Positions 63,713 through 64,000 of a stretch of DNA of 64,000 nt are shown piece by piece (positions within the stretch are counted from its first letter, which is position 1; each line of letters opens with the position of its first letter). This DNA comes from Serinus canaria (taxonomy: Eukaryota; Chordata; Aves; Passeriformes; Fringillidae). The notes below the pieces were generated by a model, which had not been told where the DNA came from, searched no databases, and saw only the letters and a program-made list of their open reading frames with translations. The position numbers and the translations under genes are program-made. The stretch lies in NCBI RefSeq assembly GCF_022539315.1, contig NC_066314.1, positions 56,357,180 to 56,421,179 of the forward strand, in the 5' to 3' direction.

Positions 63713-64000
63713 CTGAGATTTAAAGAAAAAAAAAAATCTAAACAAACCACAAAGGTCAGCATGGTTTTTTTCCCAAGACCAAAATCCAGCATATATTTAT
63801 GTTTAATTTCAATAATACTTTACACAGAACCAAAGCTAACATCCTCAAACTAGGGAAATAGAAGATATTCCTCACGTATTTCCATGTTCAATTCTTTGTA
63901 ATGTTTCTGAGCAGTGGGTGAAATACTAATTTCCACTTACTCTCCAATTTAAAAACAAAGCCAGTAGGATTGTCTGTGCTCCATGACAAGGGAATAGGGC
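63713..64000 (-). other. BMAL2: BMAL2 intron to window edge
   Basis: The exon expected next, carrying the WFSFxNPWTKE motif of BMAL proteins, is not present before the right edge. Nothing else is recognised. Confidence 0.6.

Noticed and set aside
63940..64000. Possible BMAL2 exon ending at a gtaagt donor at the window edge (minus strand)
   Set aside because: One frame is open, but its end phase does not fit the next exon, and the residues do not match the WFSFxNPWTKE region expected there.
1..64000. CRISPR arrays, operons, ribosome binding sites, tRNA or rRNA genes
   Set aside because: The window is vertebrate nuclear DNA; no tRNA or rRNA sequence was recognised, and the prokaryotic feature types do not apply.

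Overview
The window is vertebrate nuclear DNA and almost certainly from a bird. The genes are split into short exons with consensus GT-AG borders. Truncated CR1 LINE 3' ends recur on both strands. There are two solo LTRs with clean 5-bp target-site duplications; one has terminal sequences resembling ERVL-type LTRs common in songbirds, so a passerine is likely but not proven. All family assignments come from recalled protein motifs, not from a database search.

Layout. (1) 1-37.4 kb, plus strand: PPFIBP1 (liprin-beta-1), lacking only its 5' end, which lies left of the window. I place 26 coding exons (3205-35147) that join in phase into 926 residues: coiled coil, a variable serine-rich middle with two 33-nt microexons and one 30-nt exon, then three SAM domains and the C-terminus, followed by a 3' UTR of about 2.2 kb. 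(2) 38153-38863, plus strand: REP15 (Rab15 effector protein), a single-exon ORF about 0.8 kb beyond the last PPFIBP1 poly(A) signal. (3) 38.9-57.2 kb: a gene-poor interval with CR1 copies, a 1376-bp solo LTR, two GC-rich CpG-island-like regions (47.6-48.9 and 53.2-53.7 kb), a 21-bp minisatellite, and several exon-like segments I cannot assign. (4) 57.2-64 kb, minus strand: the 3' end of BMAL2 (ARNTL2), with five coding exons ending in the BMAL-type transactivation tail and a long AT-rich 3' UTR. It runs off the right edge.

The named genes do different jobs: PPFIBP1 is a cortical/adhesion scaffold, REP15 a recycling-endosome Rab effector, BMAL2 a circadian bHLH-PAS activator. They are syntenic neighbours, not a pathway. 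In human, as I recall, ARNTL2, PPFIBP1 and REP15 lie in that order on one strand. Here PPFIBP1 and REP15 face BMAL2 tail to tail, which implies a local inversion, with the unassigned 47-57 kb interval near one breakpoint.

I found no clear new biological system. The most interesting signals are the PPFIBP1 splicing architecture (microexons, a recursive-splice-like exon start, a tandem acceptor), a GC-AG intron in BMAL2, and the unassigned exon-like segments between REP15 and BMAL2.
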